A DNA stretch of 28,984 nucleotides from an uncultured Spirochaetaceae bacterium (GTDB lineage: Bacteria; Spirochaetota; Spirochaetia; Treponematales; UBA12059): contig CALKWG010000150.1 of assembly GCA_938004315.1 (NCBI GenBank), positions 1 through 28,984 of the forward strand, in the 5' to 3' direction. Positions within the stretch are counted from its first letter, which is position 1. Each line of letters starts with the position of its first letter. This document shows positions 15,721-23,171 of the stretch, piece after piece. The position numbers and the translations under genes were made by a program. The notes below the pieces were generated by a model. The model was not told the origin of the DNA and searched no databases. It saw only the letters and a list, made by a program, of their open reading frames with translations.

Positions 15721-17883
15721 TTAAGCCGCCTTGGGCGAGGCGCCCTTGGCCCCGCGCCTGCGTACGATCTGCACCGCGACGCCGGCGGCCACGACGCCGA
15801 GGCCGATGAGGTCGGTAAAGGCGCCGGGCATGACCATGAGGATACCGCCGAGCACGAAGGCTATCCGCTCCCACCAGAGCATCGGATGGATGAGGTAGGA
15901 CATGACGCCGGCCGATACCGAGATGATGCCGGCCATCGAGGTGATGATCATGAGGGCCGCGCTCGCGAGCTTCACGTCTATCATCAACATCGCCGGGTTG
16001 GCTACGAAGATGTAAGGCACTAGGAAAGCCGCGATGGCCAGCTTGGACGCGTTGATGCCCGTCTTCATGGGGTTGGCCTTGGCTATGCCGGCCCCGGCGA
16101 AGGCGGCCAAGGCCACCGGCGGCGTCACGTCGGCTATGATGCCGAAGTAGAACGCGAACATGTGGGCCGGAAGCACGATGGCTATCGCGTCCAAGGGCAG
16201 GTCGGGATTGAGCTGCCGCAGGAGCATGATGATGGCCGGCGCCGCTATCGTCGAGGTGATGATGTAGTTCGCGGTGGTCGGAACGCCCATGCCCAGCACG
16301 ATGCTGGTGATCATGGTGAAGAACAGGGTGAGGAGCAGGTTGCCGTTCGCCAGGCTCACGAGGACGCCGCCGAGCTTCAGGCCCAGGCCGGTCTTGGTGA
16401 CCACGCCGATGATGATGCCGGCGCAGGCGGTGGCCGCGAGCACGCCTATGGCCGAGCGCGCCCCGGACTCGAGGCCCAAGACCATCTCTTTGGGGCTGAT
16501 CCTGGGCTTTTTACCTAGGAGCATGAGGCCGACGAGAACGGCCGCCAGTACGGCCAGGGCGCCTAAGGGCGTCATCTGGGTGATGAATTTAAGGGCGCCG
16601 TCGGCGCCGTAGGGGCCGACGTTGAACAATGGACGGGCGGCGGCGAACCAGAGCAGCATGGCCCCGATCGGCAGCGGCGCCCACCAGCCCAGCACCGCCG
16701 AGGCGATGGACAGGATGATGGCGTAGAACGCGGCGAGCATGGGGGTGAAGCCCGATACCAAGAGCCACACGATGCCGATGAGCGGGATCATGAGATAGCC
16801 GCGGCCGAAGAAGATCTCCTTCAGGTTCGGAAGCTCGTCCTTGCGCAGGCCGCGTAGGCCCAACTTCTTGGCCTCGAAATGCACGCCGGCCCAGACGCCG
16901 AAATAATACAGCATGGCCGGTATGACGGCGGCGCCGATGATGCGCACGTACGGTATGCTCGTCATCTCGGACATGAGGAAGGCCGCCGCGCCCATGATGG
17001 GCGGCATGAGCTGGCCGCCGGTGGAGGCCGTCGCCTCGACGGCGCCGGCGAACTCGCCCTTGTAGCCCAGGCGCTTCATCATGGGGATGGTAAAGGAGCC
17101 GGTGCCGACGACGTTGGCCACCGAGCTACCCGAGACCGTGCCCATGAGGCCGCTCGATAGCACGGCCACCTTGGCCGGGCCGCCTGCCGCGCGGCCGGCT
17201 ATGGAGTTGGCTAGGTCGATGAAGTATTGGCCCAGGCCCGTCTTCTCAAGGTACGACCCGAACAGGATGAACAGGAAGATAAAGGTGCTCGACACGCCCA
17301 GGGGTATGCCGAAGACGCCCTCGGTGGTGAAGAAGAGGTGCTGCACGAGGTCGCCTACGTCCACGCCGCGGTGGGCGAGGCGGCCGGGTATGTAGGGGCC
17401 GACGAAGGCGTAGAGTATGAAGAGGCTGGCGATGATGACGATCGGTATGCCGACGATGCGCCTCGCCGCCTCGAGGACCAGGAGTATGCCTATGACGCCG
17501 ACGATCATGTCCATGAAGGTCGCCGTGCCCGCCCGTAGCACCAGCTGCTGGTAGTTGGCGATGATGTACATAGGCGTGAGGGCGCCTAGGATAGCCAGGC
17601 CGAGGTCGACCGGGTGCAGCTTGGAACGCGACCACTTCTTGCTCGTCGGATAGAGGAGGTAAATCAGCGAGAGGCCGAAGGCCAGGTGCACCGAGCGCTG
17701 CAGCATGGCGTCGAGCACGCCGAATACCGCCGTATAGAGCTGGAAGCACGAGAAGGTGATGGCGATAGCCGACACGACGCGGGCCATGAAGCCGGTATAG
17801 CTCCGATGATCCGCCTCCTTGTCGAATTTTTTAAGGATGTCGTCTCCCGAAGGCGTCGCCTCGGGCGTATTCTGCTCGCTCAT
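15721..17883 (-). CDS. TRAP transporter, fused 4TM/12TM permease (TAXI type)
   Basis: This 720-residue inner-membrane protein fuses the small (DctQ-like) and large (DctM-like) subunits of a tripartite ATP-independent periplasmic transporter. The fusion is usual for the TAXI subtype. After a charged cytoplasmic start of about 30 residues come about four hydrophobic segments, then the large-subunit region with conserved GLMGTVSGSSVANVVGTGSFT, GGQLMPPIMGAAAFLM, GMGVPTTANYI and IADVTPPVALAAFAGAGIA. Uptake is driven by an ion gradient, with the substrate delivered by the receptor encoded two genes upstream. AAGGAGG (17893-17899) lies 9 nt before the ATG. The gap to the DUF1850 gene is 23 nt, so both are in one operon. 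The substrate is probably an organic acid or amino acid, but nothing here settles which. Confidence 0.93.
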   Translation of the reverse strand: MSEQNTPEATPSGDDILKKFDKEADHRSYTGFMARVVSAIAITFSCFQLYTAVFGVLDAMLQRSVHLAFGLSLIYLLYPTSKKWSRSKLHPVDLGLAILGALTPMYIIANYQQLVLRAGTATFMDMIVGVIGILLVLEAARRIVGIPIVIIASLFILYAFVGPYIPGRLAHRGVDVGDLVQHLFFTTEGVFGIPLGVSSTFIFLFILFGSYLEKTGLGQYFIDLANSIAGRAAGGPAKVAVLSSGLMGTVSGSSVANVVGTGSFTIPMMKRLGYKGEFAGAVEATASTGGQLMPPIMGAAAFLMSEMTSIPYVRIIGAAVIPAMLYYFGVWAGVHFEAKKLGLRGLRKDELPNLKEIFFGRGYLMIPLIGIVWLLVSGFTPMLAAFYAIILSIASAVLGWWAPLPIGAMLLWFAAARPLFNVGPYGADGALKFITQMTPLGALAVLAAVLVGLMLLGKKPRISPKEMVLGLESGARSAIGVLAATACAGIIIGVVTKTGLGLKLGGVLVSLANGNLLLTLFFTMITSIVLGMGVPTTANYIITSTIAAPAIIMLLRQLNPDLPLDAIAIVLPAHMFAFYFGIIADVTPPVALAAFAGAGIAKANPMKTGINASKLAIAAFLVPYIFVANPAMLMIDVKLASAALMIITSMAGIISVSAGVMSYLIHPMLWWERIAFVLGGILMVMPGAFTDLIGLGVVAAGVAVQIVRRRGAKGASPKAA

Positions 17884-17906
17884 ACTATCGAGCCTCCTTC
17901 TTTAGT

Positions 17907-18326
17907 CTATGGCCCCGCGGCCGGCGAGGCCCGTAGCCTGAGCATGCCGCCGGGCGGAACCCAGCGCGTCAGCGGAATCGTTTCTCCGTCAAGCTTCAGT
18001 TCGTGTCCCGGAACCGGAGAGACGCGCAGCTCTATCGAGTCGAAGCGCCGCGCGGGCTTCGTGACGTAGAGCCCGTCCTCCATGCCGATGACCTCGTCGT
18101 CGCCGGTCGGCATGCCCGTCCCGAACTGGGCGAACGTTACTTTGCCCAGTATAAGCGAGCTTTCGCTGCCCAGGCTAAAGAATTCCTCCACCGGCGACAA
18201 ATTTATTGAATGTATGAAGCTGATGGCGAAGCCGCCTTCCGCCGGCAGGGCCGCGAAGAGCCGGCCGTCCTCGGCGTAGATCCACAGCCGTCCCCGGGCG
18301 CCGACGGCCAGGACGGCGGCCGCCAC
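17907..18326 (-). CDS. DUF1850 protein of a TAXI-TRAP operon
   Basis: The 139-residue frame matches DUF1850, a small domain found repeatedly beside TAXI-type TRAP genes. Seen are the conserved FIHSINLSPVEEFF segment and a GTGMP motif. Its role is unknown. The first codon available in frame is GTG 18326, without a good ribosome binding site. The open frame continues upstream through a stretch reading KAAWGALLVAAAVLAV, which looks like a signal or membrane anchor but has no start codon. An ATG at 18393 lies one base out of frame, across a run of nine T (see findings). The real N-terminus may therefore be longer, or the T-run miscounted. The gene sits between the receptor and permease genes. Confidence 0.8.
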   Translation of the reverse strand: MAAAVLAVGARGRLWIYAEDGRLFAALPAEGGFAISFIHSINLSPVEEFFSLGSESSLILGKVTFAQFGTGMPTGDDEVIGMEDGLYVTKPARRFDSIELRVSPVPGHELKLDGETIPLTRWVPPGGMLRLRASPAAGP

Positions 18327-18374
18327 GAGGAGGGCGCCCCAGGCGGCCTTCGTATATCTGAAGCCGCCGGACCG

Positions 18375-18404
18375 AAAAAAAAACGGGGCGCATGCGCCCC
18401 GTTT
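18375..18404 (-). terminator. Strong intrinsic terminator directly after the TAXI receptor gene
   Basis: On the minus strand AAACGGGGCG and CGCCCCGTTT form a 10-bp perfect stem around CATG, with nine T in a row (18375-18383 on the given strand are nine A). It lies inside the TRAP operon, between the receptor stop and the DUF1850 gene, and should lower expression of the permease relative to the receptor. Confidence 0.9.
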
Positions 18405-18453
18405 CGGCCGCGGCGGCCCCGGGGGCCGCGCGGCCTTCGATGCCGAAGCGGCT

Positions 18454-19395
18454 TTACTTGCTGCCGTAGTACTTCTCGGCGCCTTGGTGCAGCGGCAGGG
18501 ACATGCCGTCCCTGGCGGTATCCTTGGTGACCATGGCGCCGGCCCTGTGGGCGGCCGACAGGCGGTCGTTGCTCTCGAAGAGGCTCTTCAGCATCTTCTG
18601 AACGACGTCGGCGTCGAGCTTATCGGAGACGGCGAGCATGGCCTGCACGGCTACGGTCGAGGTGGGGACGTCGACGCCGCGGTAGGTGCCGGCGGGGATG
18701 ACGGTCTTGGTGTAGAAGGGATACTGGCTCATGAGCTTCGCGGCGAGCGCGTCGTCGATCGAAACGACGGCGATGGCCTTGGTCGCGGAGATGTCCTGCA
18801 CGGCGGCGGTCGGATGGCCGGCGGTGAGGAAGGCCGCGTCGATGTTGCCGTCCTTGAGGTTGCTGGAGGCTTCGTTGAACGACAGGTACTGGGGCTGGAT
18901 GTCGGCGTAGGTGATGCCGGCGGCGGCCATGATCTGGCGGGCGTTGGCTTCGACGCCGGAGCCGGCGGCGCCCACGGCGACCTTCTTGCCGCGCAGGTCG
19001 GCTACGGTCTTGATGCCGGAGTCGGCCAGGACGATGAGCTGGCAGGTCTCGGGATACAGGGTGGCCATGCCGCGCAGGTTCGGGAAGGCCTTGTCCTTGA
19101 ACATCTCTTGGCCGTTCACCGCGTAATAGGCGATGTCGTTCTGTACGAAGATGACGTCGGCCTTATCCTCGCGCAGGAGGTTCACGTTGGCGACCGAGGC
19201 GCCCGTGGTCTGGGCGGAGGCGTTCATCCCCTTGATGGCGTCCTGCCAGATGGTCGCCATGGCGCCGGCCAGGGGGTAGTAGGTGCCGCCCGTGCCGCCG
19301 GAGGCGATATTGACGAAGGTCTGCTTCGGGGCGCCGCAGGCCATAAGGGCCATGACGAGCGCTACGGCCACGAGGGCTATCGATACGCGTTTCAT
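18454..19395 (-). CDS. TAXI family TRAP transporter solute-binding lipoprotein
   Basis: The 313-residue product is the substrate receptor of the TRAP system. It starts with a lysine/arginine n-region, a hydrophobic stretch and a lipobox LMAC with Cys20, so it is anchored to a membrane by lipid and faces the periplasm. The mature part opens with the TAXI-type IASGGTGGTYYPLAGAMA pattern and has ADLRGKKVAVGAAGSGVE typical of the hinge region. ATG 19395 is chosen over upstream in-frame starts because AAGGAGG (19403-19409) is 7 nt before it and the signal peptide then begins properly. It is the first gene of the operon with DUF1850 and permease genes, has its own promoter, and is followed by a strong terminator. 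Confidence 0.92.
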   Translation of the reverse strand: MKRVSIALVAVALVMALMACGAPKQTFVNIASGGTGGTYYPLAGAMATIWQDAIKGMNASAQTTGASVANVNLLREDKADVIFVQNDIAYYAVNGQEMFKDKAFPNLRGMATLYPETCQLIVLADSGIKTVADLRGKKVAVGAAGSGVEANARQIMAAAGITYADIQPQYLSFNEASSNLKDGNIDAAFLTAGHPTAAVQDISATKAIAVVSIDDALAAKLMSQYPFYTKTVIPAGTYRGVDVPTSTVAVQAMLAVSDKLDADVVQKMLKSLFESNDRLSAAHRAGAMVTKDTARDGMSLPLHQGAEKYYGSK

Positions 19396-19449
19396 AGTGA
19401 TTCCTCCTTGGTTCATTCGGATAGCCGACCTTTCGGCTTCCGCTCGCAC

Positions 19450-19478
19450 AGTGTAGGGCCATATGCCGCGGAGCGCAA
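19450..19478 (-). promoter_or_regulatory. Promoter of the TAXI-TRAP operon
   Basis: On the minus strand TTGCGC (19473-19478) and TACACT (19450-19455) are spaced by 17 bases, and lie just after the zwf stop. The start would be near 19443, giving a leader of about 50 nt with a strong ribosome binding site. Confidence 0.5.
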
Positions 19479-19485
19479 GTTATTT

Positions 19486-20874
19486 TTATCGGAGAAAAAT
19501 ATCGAGCGGCGGCCCTTCGCCGCCGGCGGGGTAGGAGAGGAGCCCTTCCTCGGGCGCGTCTTTCCAGCGCTCCAGGAGCGGCTGCACGATGCGCCAGGCC
19601 TCCTCGGCCTCGTCGAAGCGCGTAAACAGGTCGTTGCGCCCGGCGAGGAGCTCGGCAAGGATGCGCTCGTACGGATCGCCGCCCAGCCGCCCCTCGGCCG
19701 GCCGTCCGTCCAGGCGGCCGTCCCAGCCCTCGGCCGGCCCGGCTTCGAGGCGTAGGCTCGCGGCCGGCTCCGGCTGGATGCGCAGCGTCAGCTCACGCGG
19801 CGAAACGCCCGCCGGCCCGAAGACGAGCTTGAGCTCGCAATAGCGCTCGCGCAGCGCCTTGCCGGTGCACAGGACGAAGGGCACGCCTTCCCAGCGGCGG
19901 TTCCTTATCGACAGGCGCAGCGCTACGAAGGTCTCGGTCGCCGATCCCGAGGGCACGAAGCGCTCCGCGCGATAATCCGGTAAGCCTGCGCCGGCCGTAT
20001 ACTGAGCCCGCAGCGCGGCCCTTCCGTCGGCCTCGGGGTCGGGCGCTTCCACGGCGCGTAAGAGGCGCACCTTCCCTTCCCGTATGGCGTCCGGGCTTAG
20101 GTCGTCCGGCGCGTCCATCGCGGCCAGGCACAGGAGCTGCGCGAGGTGGTTCTGGACCATATCGCGCAAGGCGCCCGCCCCGTCGTAGTAGCCGCCGCGC
20201 TCGCCTATGCCGCCGGATTCCATGGCTCGGATCTCCACCCGGCGGACGTGGCGGGCGTTCCAGAGGGGCTCGAAGAGGGCGTGCTCGAAGCGGAAGCGTA
20301 GGATGTCCCTCACCGCGTCCTTGCCGAGGTAGTGGTCGACGCGGAAGATGTCGGCCTCGTCGAAATAGCGGTGGAGGAGGGCGTTGAGTACGCGGGCGCT
20401 ATAGAGGTCGGTTCCGAAGGGCTTCTCCACGGCGAGGCGCCGGAAACCCCGCGCCAGGCTGCGCTTCCCCGCCAGGCCAGCGAGGGCGATCATCCGCGCC
20501 GCGTCGCCGTAGAGGCTCGGCGCGCACGAAAGATAGAACACGGCGTTCGCGGCCGGGTCCGCTAGGGCGCCGGCGGCGAGGCGTTCGTAGGCCTCCGGCA
20601 TGGACGCGTCGCCGCGCTCGTAGCGCACGAGGTTCAGGAACTCGTCGAAGCGCGGCGGGAGCGCGCCGCCGGCGGCCGCCTTCGCGGCCTCGGCCAGGCG
20701 GGCCCGGTAGCCTTCGTCGTCGAGCTCGCTACGCGCCAGGCCTATGATCGCGGATGAGGGACCGAGCCCGCCCCGTAGCCAGAGGCCGTACAACGCCGGC
20801 GCGATGCGCCGGACGGCCAGGTCGCCCGTGCCGCCAATGAGAACGATCAGCGCGTCCGTCCCGTCCCGTCCCAT
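19486..20874 (-). CDS. zwf: Glucose-6-phosphate 1-dehydrogenase
   Basis: This cytoplasmic enzyme oxidises glucose 6-phosphate to 6-phosphogluconolactone with NAD(P)+, the entry to the oxidative pentose phosphate path. The product has 462 residues. The coenzyme-binding GGTGDLA (14-20), EKPFG (150-154), the active-site RVDHYLGK (178-185, Asp180 and His181) and the base His243 in MVQNHLAQLL are all present. It is somewhat shorter than the usual 480-510. ATG 20874 is chosen since GGAGG (20879-20883) is 4 nt upstream; the longer frame to 20949 would run across the start of the divergent malic enzyme gene and adds non-family residues. No 6-phosphogluconolactonase or gnd gene is adjacent. No clear promoter is seen. 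Confidence 0.93.
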   Translation of the reverse strand: MGRDGTDALIVLIGGTGDLAVRRIAPALYGLWLRGGLGPSSAIIGLARSELDDEGYRARLAEAAKAAAGGALPPRFDEFLNLVRYERGDASMPEAYERLAAGALADPAANAVFYLSCAPSLYGDAARMIALAGLAGKRSLARGFRRLAVEKPFGTDLYSARVLNALLHRYFDEADIFRVDHYLGKDAVRDILRFRFEHALFEPLWNARHVRRVEIRAMESGGIGERGGYYDGAGALRDMVQNHLAQLLCLAAMDAPDDLSPDAIREGKVRLLRAVEAPDPEADGRAALRAQYTAGAGLPDYRAERFVPSGSATETFVALRLSIRNRRWEGVPFVLCTGKALRERYCELKLVFGPAGVSPRELTLRIQPEPAASLRLEAGPAEGWDGRLDGRPAEGRLGGDPYERILAELLAGRNDLFTRFDEAEEAWRIVQPLLERWKDAPEEGLLSYPAGGEGPPLDIFLR

Positions 20875-20893
20875 CGATCCTCCGCCTTCGCGT

Positions 20894-20922
20894 TTGCCCC
20901 GCCCCGCGCTTATGCCTATACT
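20894..20922 (+). promoter_or_regulatory. Promoter of the malic enzyme gene
   Basis: TTGCCC (20894-20899) and TATACT (20917-20922) are spaced by 17 bases. The start would be near 20929, just before the ribosome binding site GGAGG (20931-20935), so the leader is very short (about 12 nt). It lies in the 66-bp gap between the divergent zwf and malic enzyme genes. Confidence 0.6.
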
Positions 20923-20940
20923 CGATACGCGGAGGACGCC

Positions 20941-22410
20941 ATGCCCCATACTGAAACCTTAAAGCTCGACCTATCGAATCTCGGCGAGGTCTTAGAAGCC
21001 GCCTTACCCGACGCCGACGCCCGGGCCCGGGCCCAGACTCGATTCTACTCTAATTTATCGACCGCGGCGCACCGTTTTTACGGCGGCAAGCTCCAGACCG
21101 CGCCTCGCTGCGGGCTCTACGGCCCGGCCTGGTTCAACGTGTGGTATACCCCGGGCGTTTCGGCCGTGTCCACCGGCATACGCGAGCGCTACGACGCCAG
21201 CTTCGAGCTGAGCTCCCGCGGCAACACCGTGGCGGTCGTGAGCGACTCTACCCGGGTGCTCGGCGACGGCGACGTGACCCCGCCCGGCGGCCTCGGCGTC
21301 ATGGAGGGCAAGGCCTTCCTCATGAAATACTTAGGCGGGGTCGACGCGGTGCCGCTCTGCATCGATAGCCGCGGCCCCGACGGCCAGAACGACCCCATGC
21401 GCATCGTCGACTTCGTGAAGATGGCGCGGCATTCCTTCGGCGCCGTCAACCTGGAGGACATCAGCCAGCCGAATTGCTTCCGGGTCCTAGACGAGCTCCG
21501 CGATTCATGCGGCATACCCGTGTGGCACGACGACGCCCAGGGCACGGCCTGCGTCACCCTGGCGGGACTCTTAAACGCCCTAGAGCTCGCCGGCAAGCGC
21601 CTATCCGACGCCCGCATCGTACTCCTGGGGGCCGGCGCGGCCAATACCACCATCGCCCGGCTTATCATGGCCGACGGCGGCGATCCCGAGCGCCTGGCCC
21701 TCTTCGACTCCAAGGGCGGCCTGCATACGGGCAGGGAAGACCTTAAGAGCGATCCGGGCGCCTATCGTCAATGGGAGCTGGCCCAGGCGACTAATCCCGA
21801 GCGTTACGACCGGCCCGAACAGGCTCTGGCCGGGGCGGACGTCCTTATAGCCCTATCGGCCCCGGGTCCCGATACGGTCAAGCGCACGTGGATACGGTCC
21901 ATGGCCCCGAAATCCATCGTCTTCGCATGCGCGAATCCGGTGCCGGAGATCTGGCCGCATGCCGCCTTGGAAGAAGGCGCCTTCATCGTGGCCACGGGCC
22001 GCGGCGACTTTCCGAACCAGGTGAATAACTCGGTATGCTTCCCCGGCATACTCAAGGGCGCGCTCCTCGTGCGCGCCAAGGCTATCTCCGACGGCATGGC
22101 CATACGCTGCGCCCATTCCCTAGCGGACTTCGCCAAGGCGCGCGGTATACGGCCCGATAAGATCATGCCGCAGATGGAGGACGAGGGGCTTTTCGAGCGC
22201 GAGGCTGCCGACGTGGCGGAACAGGCGGTTAAGGAAGGGCTCGCCCGCCTAGAGCTCGGCCCCGACGAGGTCTACGACCGGACTAAGGCGGACATCGCGG
22301 CGAGCCGCTCGTCGTACCGCCTGCTCATGGAGAGCGGCGCCATAGCCGAGCCGCCGCGGGAGCTCTTAGACGAGGCTTTACGCATGGCTTTGGCGGAGTC
22401 GGGCGTCTAG
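20941..22410 (+). CDS. Malic enzyme (oxaloacetate-decarboxylating malate dehydrogenase)
   Basis: Malic enzyme converts malate to pyruvate and CO2 with reduction of NAD(P)+. The 489-residue protein shows WYTPGV with the catalytic Tyr69, SDSTRVLGDGDVTP, the EGKAFLMKYLGG region carrying the catalytic lysine, the metal-binding LEDI (171-174) and HDD (196-198), a GAGAAN nucleotide-binding loop (230-235) and NQVNNSVCFPG near the C-terminal part. It lacks the phosphotransacetylase-like domain of MaeB. The usual metal-site motif HDDQHGT reads HDDAQGT here (see findings). GGAGG lies 5 nt before the ATG. Divergent zwf supplies reducing power of the same kind. NAD versus NADP use cannot be read reliably. 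Confidence 0.9.
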   Translation: MPHTETLKLDLSNLGEVLEAALPDADARARAQTRFYSNLSTAAHRFYGGKLQTAPRCGLYGPAWFNVWYTPGVSAVSTGIRERYDASFELSSRGNTVAVVSDSTRVLGDGDVTPPGGLGVMEGKAFLMKYLGGVDAVPLCIDSRGPDGQNDPMRIVDFVKMARHSFGAVNLEDISQPNCFRVLDELRDSCGIPVWHDDAQGTACVTLAGLLNALELAGKRLSDARIVLLGAGAANTTIARLIMADGGDPERLALFDSKGGLHTGREDLKSDPGAYRQWELAQATNPERYDRPEQALAGADVLIALSAPGPDTVKRTWIRSMAPKSIVFACANPVPEIWPHAALEEGAFIVATGRGDFPNQVNNSVCFPGILKGALLVRAKAISDGMAIRCAHSLADFAKARGIRPDKIMPQMEDEGLFEREAADVAEQAVKEGLARLELGPDEVYDRTKADIAASRSSYRLLMESGAIAEPPRELLDEALRMALAESGV

Positions 22411-22424
22411 CAGCGCCGGCGGAG

Positions 22425-22994
22425 TTAGAAGCAGCTGAGGGCGTAGATGCCGATGAGGAGCTCGAGCTGGGCGAGCTCTTCGTCCTCGGGCGGCTCGGCC
22501 TTGAGCATGGAGACGTACCAGTAGAACAGCCCGAGCTTAGGGTCGATCCTGAACACGTAATCCATGAAGCCCTCGTCGGCGGGCGACTCCCCGAAGAGCA
22601 GGGTCGCCATGCCTTCTGCGAGCTTCACGAAGAGCGCGAGCGAGCGCCTGAAGTCTCCGGCGCCCATGGCGTCGAGGATGCCGTCTATGGCGTCCAGGGC
22701 CTTATCCTTGCGCTTACCGTCGTGGTCCTCGACCCAGGTCTTGCTCACGAGGAGCTCCATATTGTGCCTGAAAGTCGAGAGGAGCTTGGCGCGGCGCTCG
22801 GCCAGGTCGCCGGCGTTGCCGCGGAGGTAGCGGTGGAAGTCGCCCGGGTTACCCAGGAGGTCGGCCAGGCCCGAGGCGTATTCGGCTTTGAGCACGGCGT
22901 TCGCCGCGGCCTTCAGCCTCGGGAAAAGCTCGAAGGCGGCCTCTTCCGCGGCCAGGTCGGCGGGGTCTTCTACGGCGTACAGCTCGCTGGGCAT
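22425..22994 (-). CDS. Hypothetical helical protein
   Basis: I do not recognise this 189-residue protein. It appears all-helical and acidic, with no signal peptide or membrane helix and so probably cytoplasmic. A central part (HNMELLVSKTWVEDHDGKRK) is more polar, and the C-terminal region (KLGLFYWYVSML, then ELLIGIYALSCF) is hydrophobic and aromatic. Coding quality looks real: base composition at third positions matches its neighbours, and the frame fills the space between the malic enzyme and DUF4954 genes. I prefer ATG 22994 to GTG 23009, because a perfect TTGACA lies at 23024-23029 and would place the transcript start near the ATG. Its stop lies 14 nt from the convergent malic enzyme stop. 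Confidence 0.65.
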   Translation of the reverse strand: MPSELYAVEDPADLAAEEAAFELFPRLKAAANAVLKAEYASGLADLLGNPGDFHRYLRGNAGDLAERRAKLLSTFRHNMELLVSKTWVEDHDGKRKDKALDAIDGILDAMGAGDFRRSLALFVKLAEGMATLLFGESPADEGFMDYVFRIDPKLGLFYWYVSMLKAEPPEDEELAQLELLIGIYALSCF

Positions 22995-23000
22995 GGCTAA

Positions 23001-23029
23001 CCATGTCACCCGTCCGGCTTCTTTGTCAA
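23001..23029 (-). promoter_or_regulatory. Possible promoter of the hypothetical helical-protein gene
   Basis: On the minus strand a perfect TTGACA (23024-23029) is followed after 17 bases by a poor -10 (ACATGG, 23001-23006). The predicted start coincides with the ATG at 22994 and no ribosome binding site is seen, so a leaderless message is possible. Confidence 0.35.
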
Positions 23030-23119
23030 GAACGCCGCCCGACGACCCCTATGCGGCGCCGCAACGCCCGTCTCAGCGCTCGACGCCGCGTCGTAGCCTA
23101 GGCGAAACGGGTCCCGCCG

Positions 23120-23148
23120 TTGCAAAGCCGCCCGCCAGCGTGTAGGCT
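23120..23148 (+). promoter_or_regulatory. Weak promoter candidate of the DUF4954 gene
   Basis: TTGCAA (23120-23125) and TAGGCT (23143-23148) are 17 bases apart. AGGAAGGA (23157-23164) is a good ribosome binding site 7 nt before the ATG at 23172. Confidence 0.35.
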
Positions 23149-23171
23149 TATGGCGTAGGAAGGACCGCGCC

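Noticed and set aside
19396..19449. Upstream start for the TAXI receptor
   Set aside because: The extra 18 residues precede a proper signal peptide, and AAGGAGG is placed for the ATG at 19395.
18484..19755. 423-codon + strand frame across the TAXI receptor and zwf genes
   Set aside because: It runs antisense over two well-identified genes and their promoter; composition is Gly/Val/Asp-rich low complexity typical of shadows.
20875..20949. Longer zwf start overlapping the malic enzyme start
   Set aside because: GGAGG directly before ATG 20874 and the family N-terminus favour the shorter form; the extension would read through the divergent promoter.
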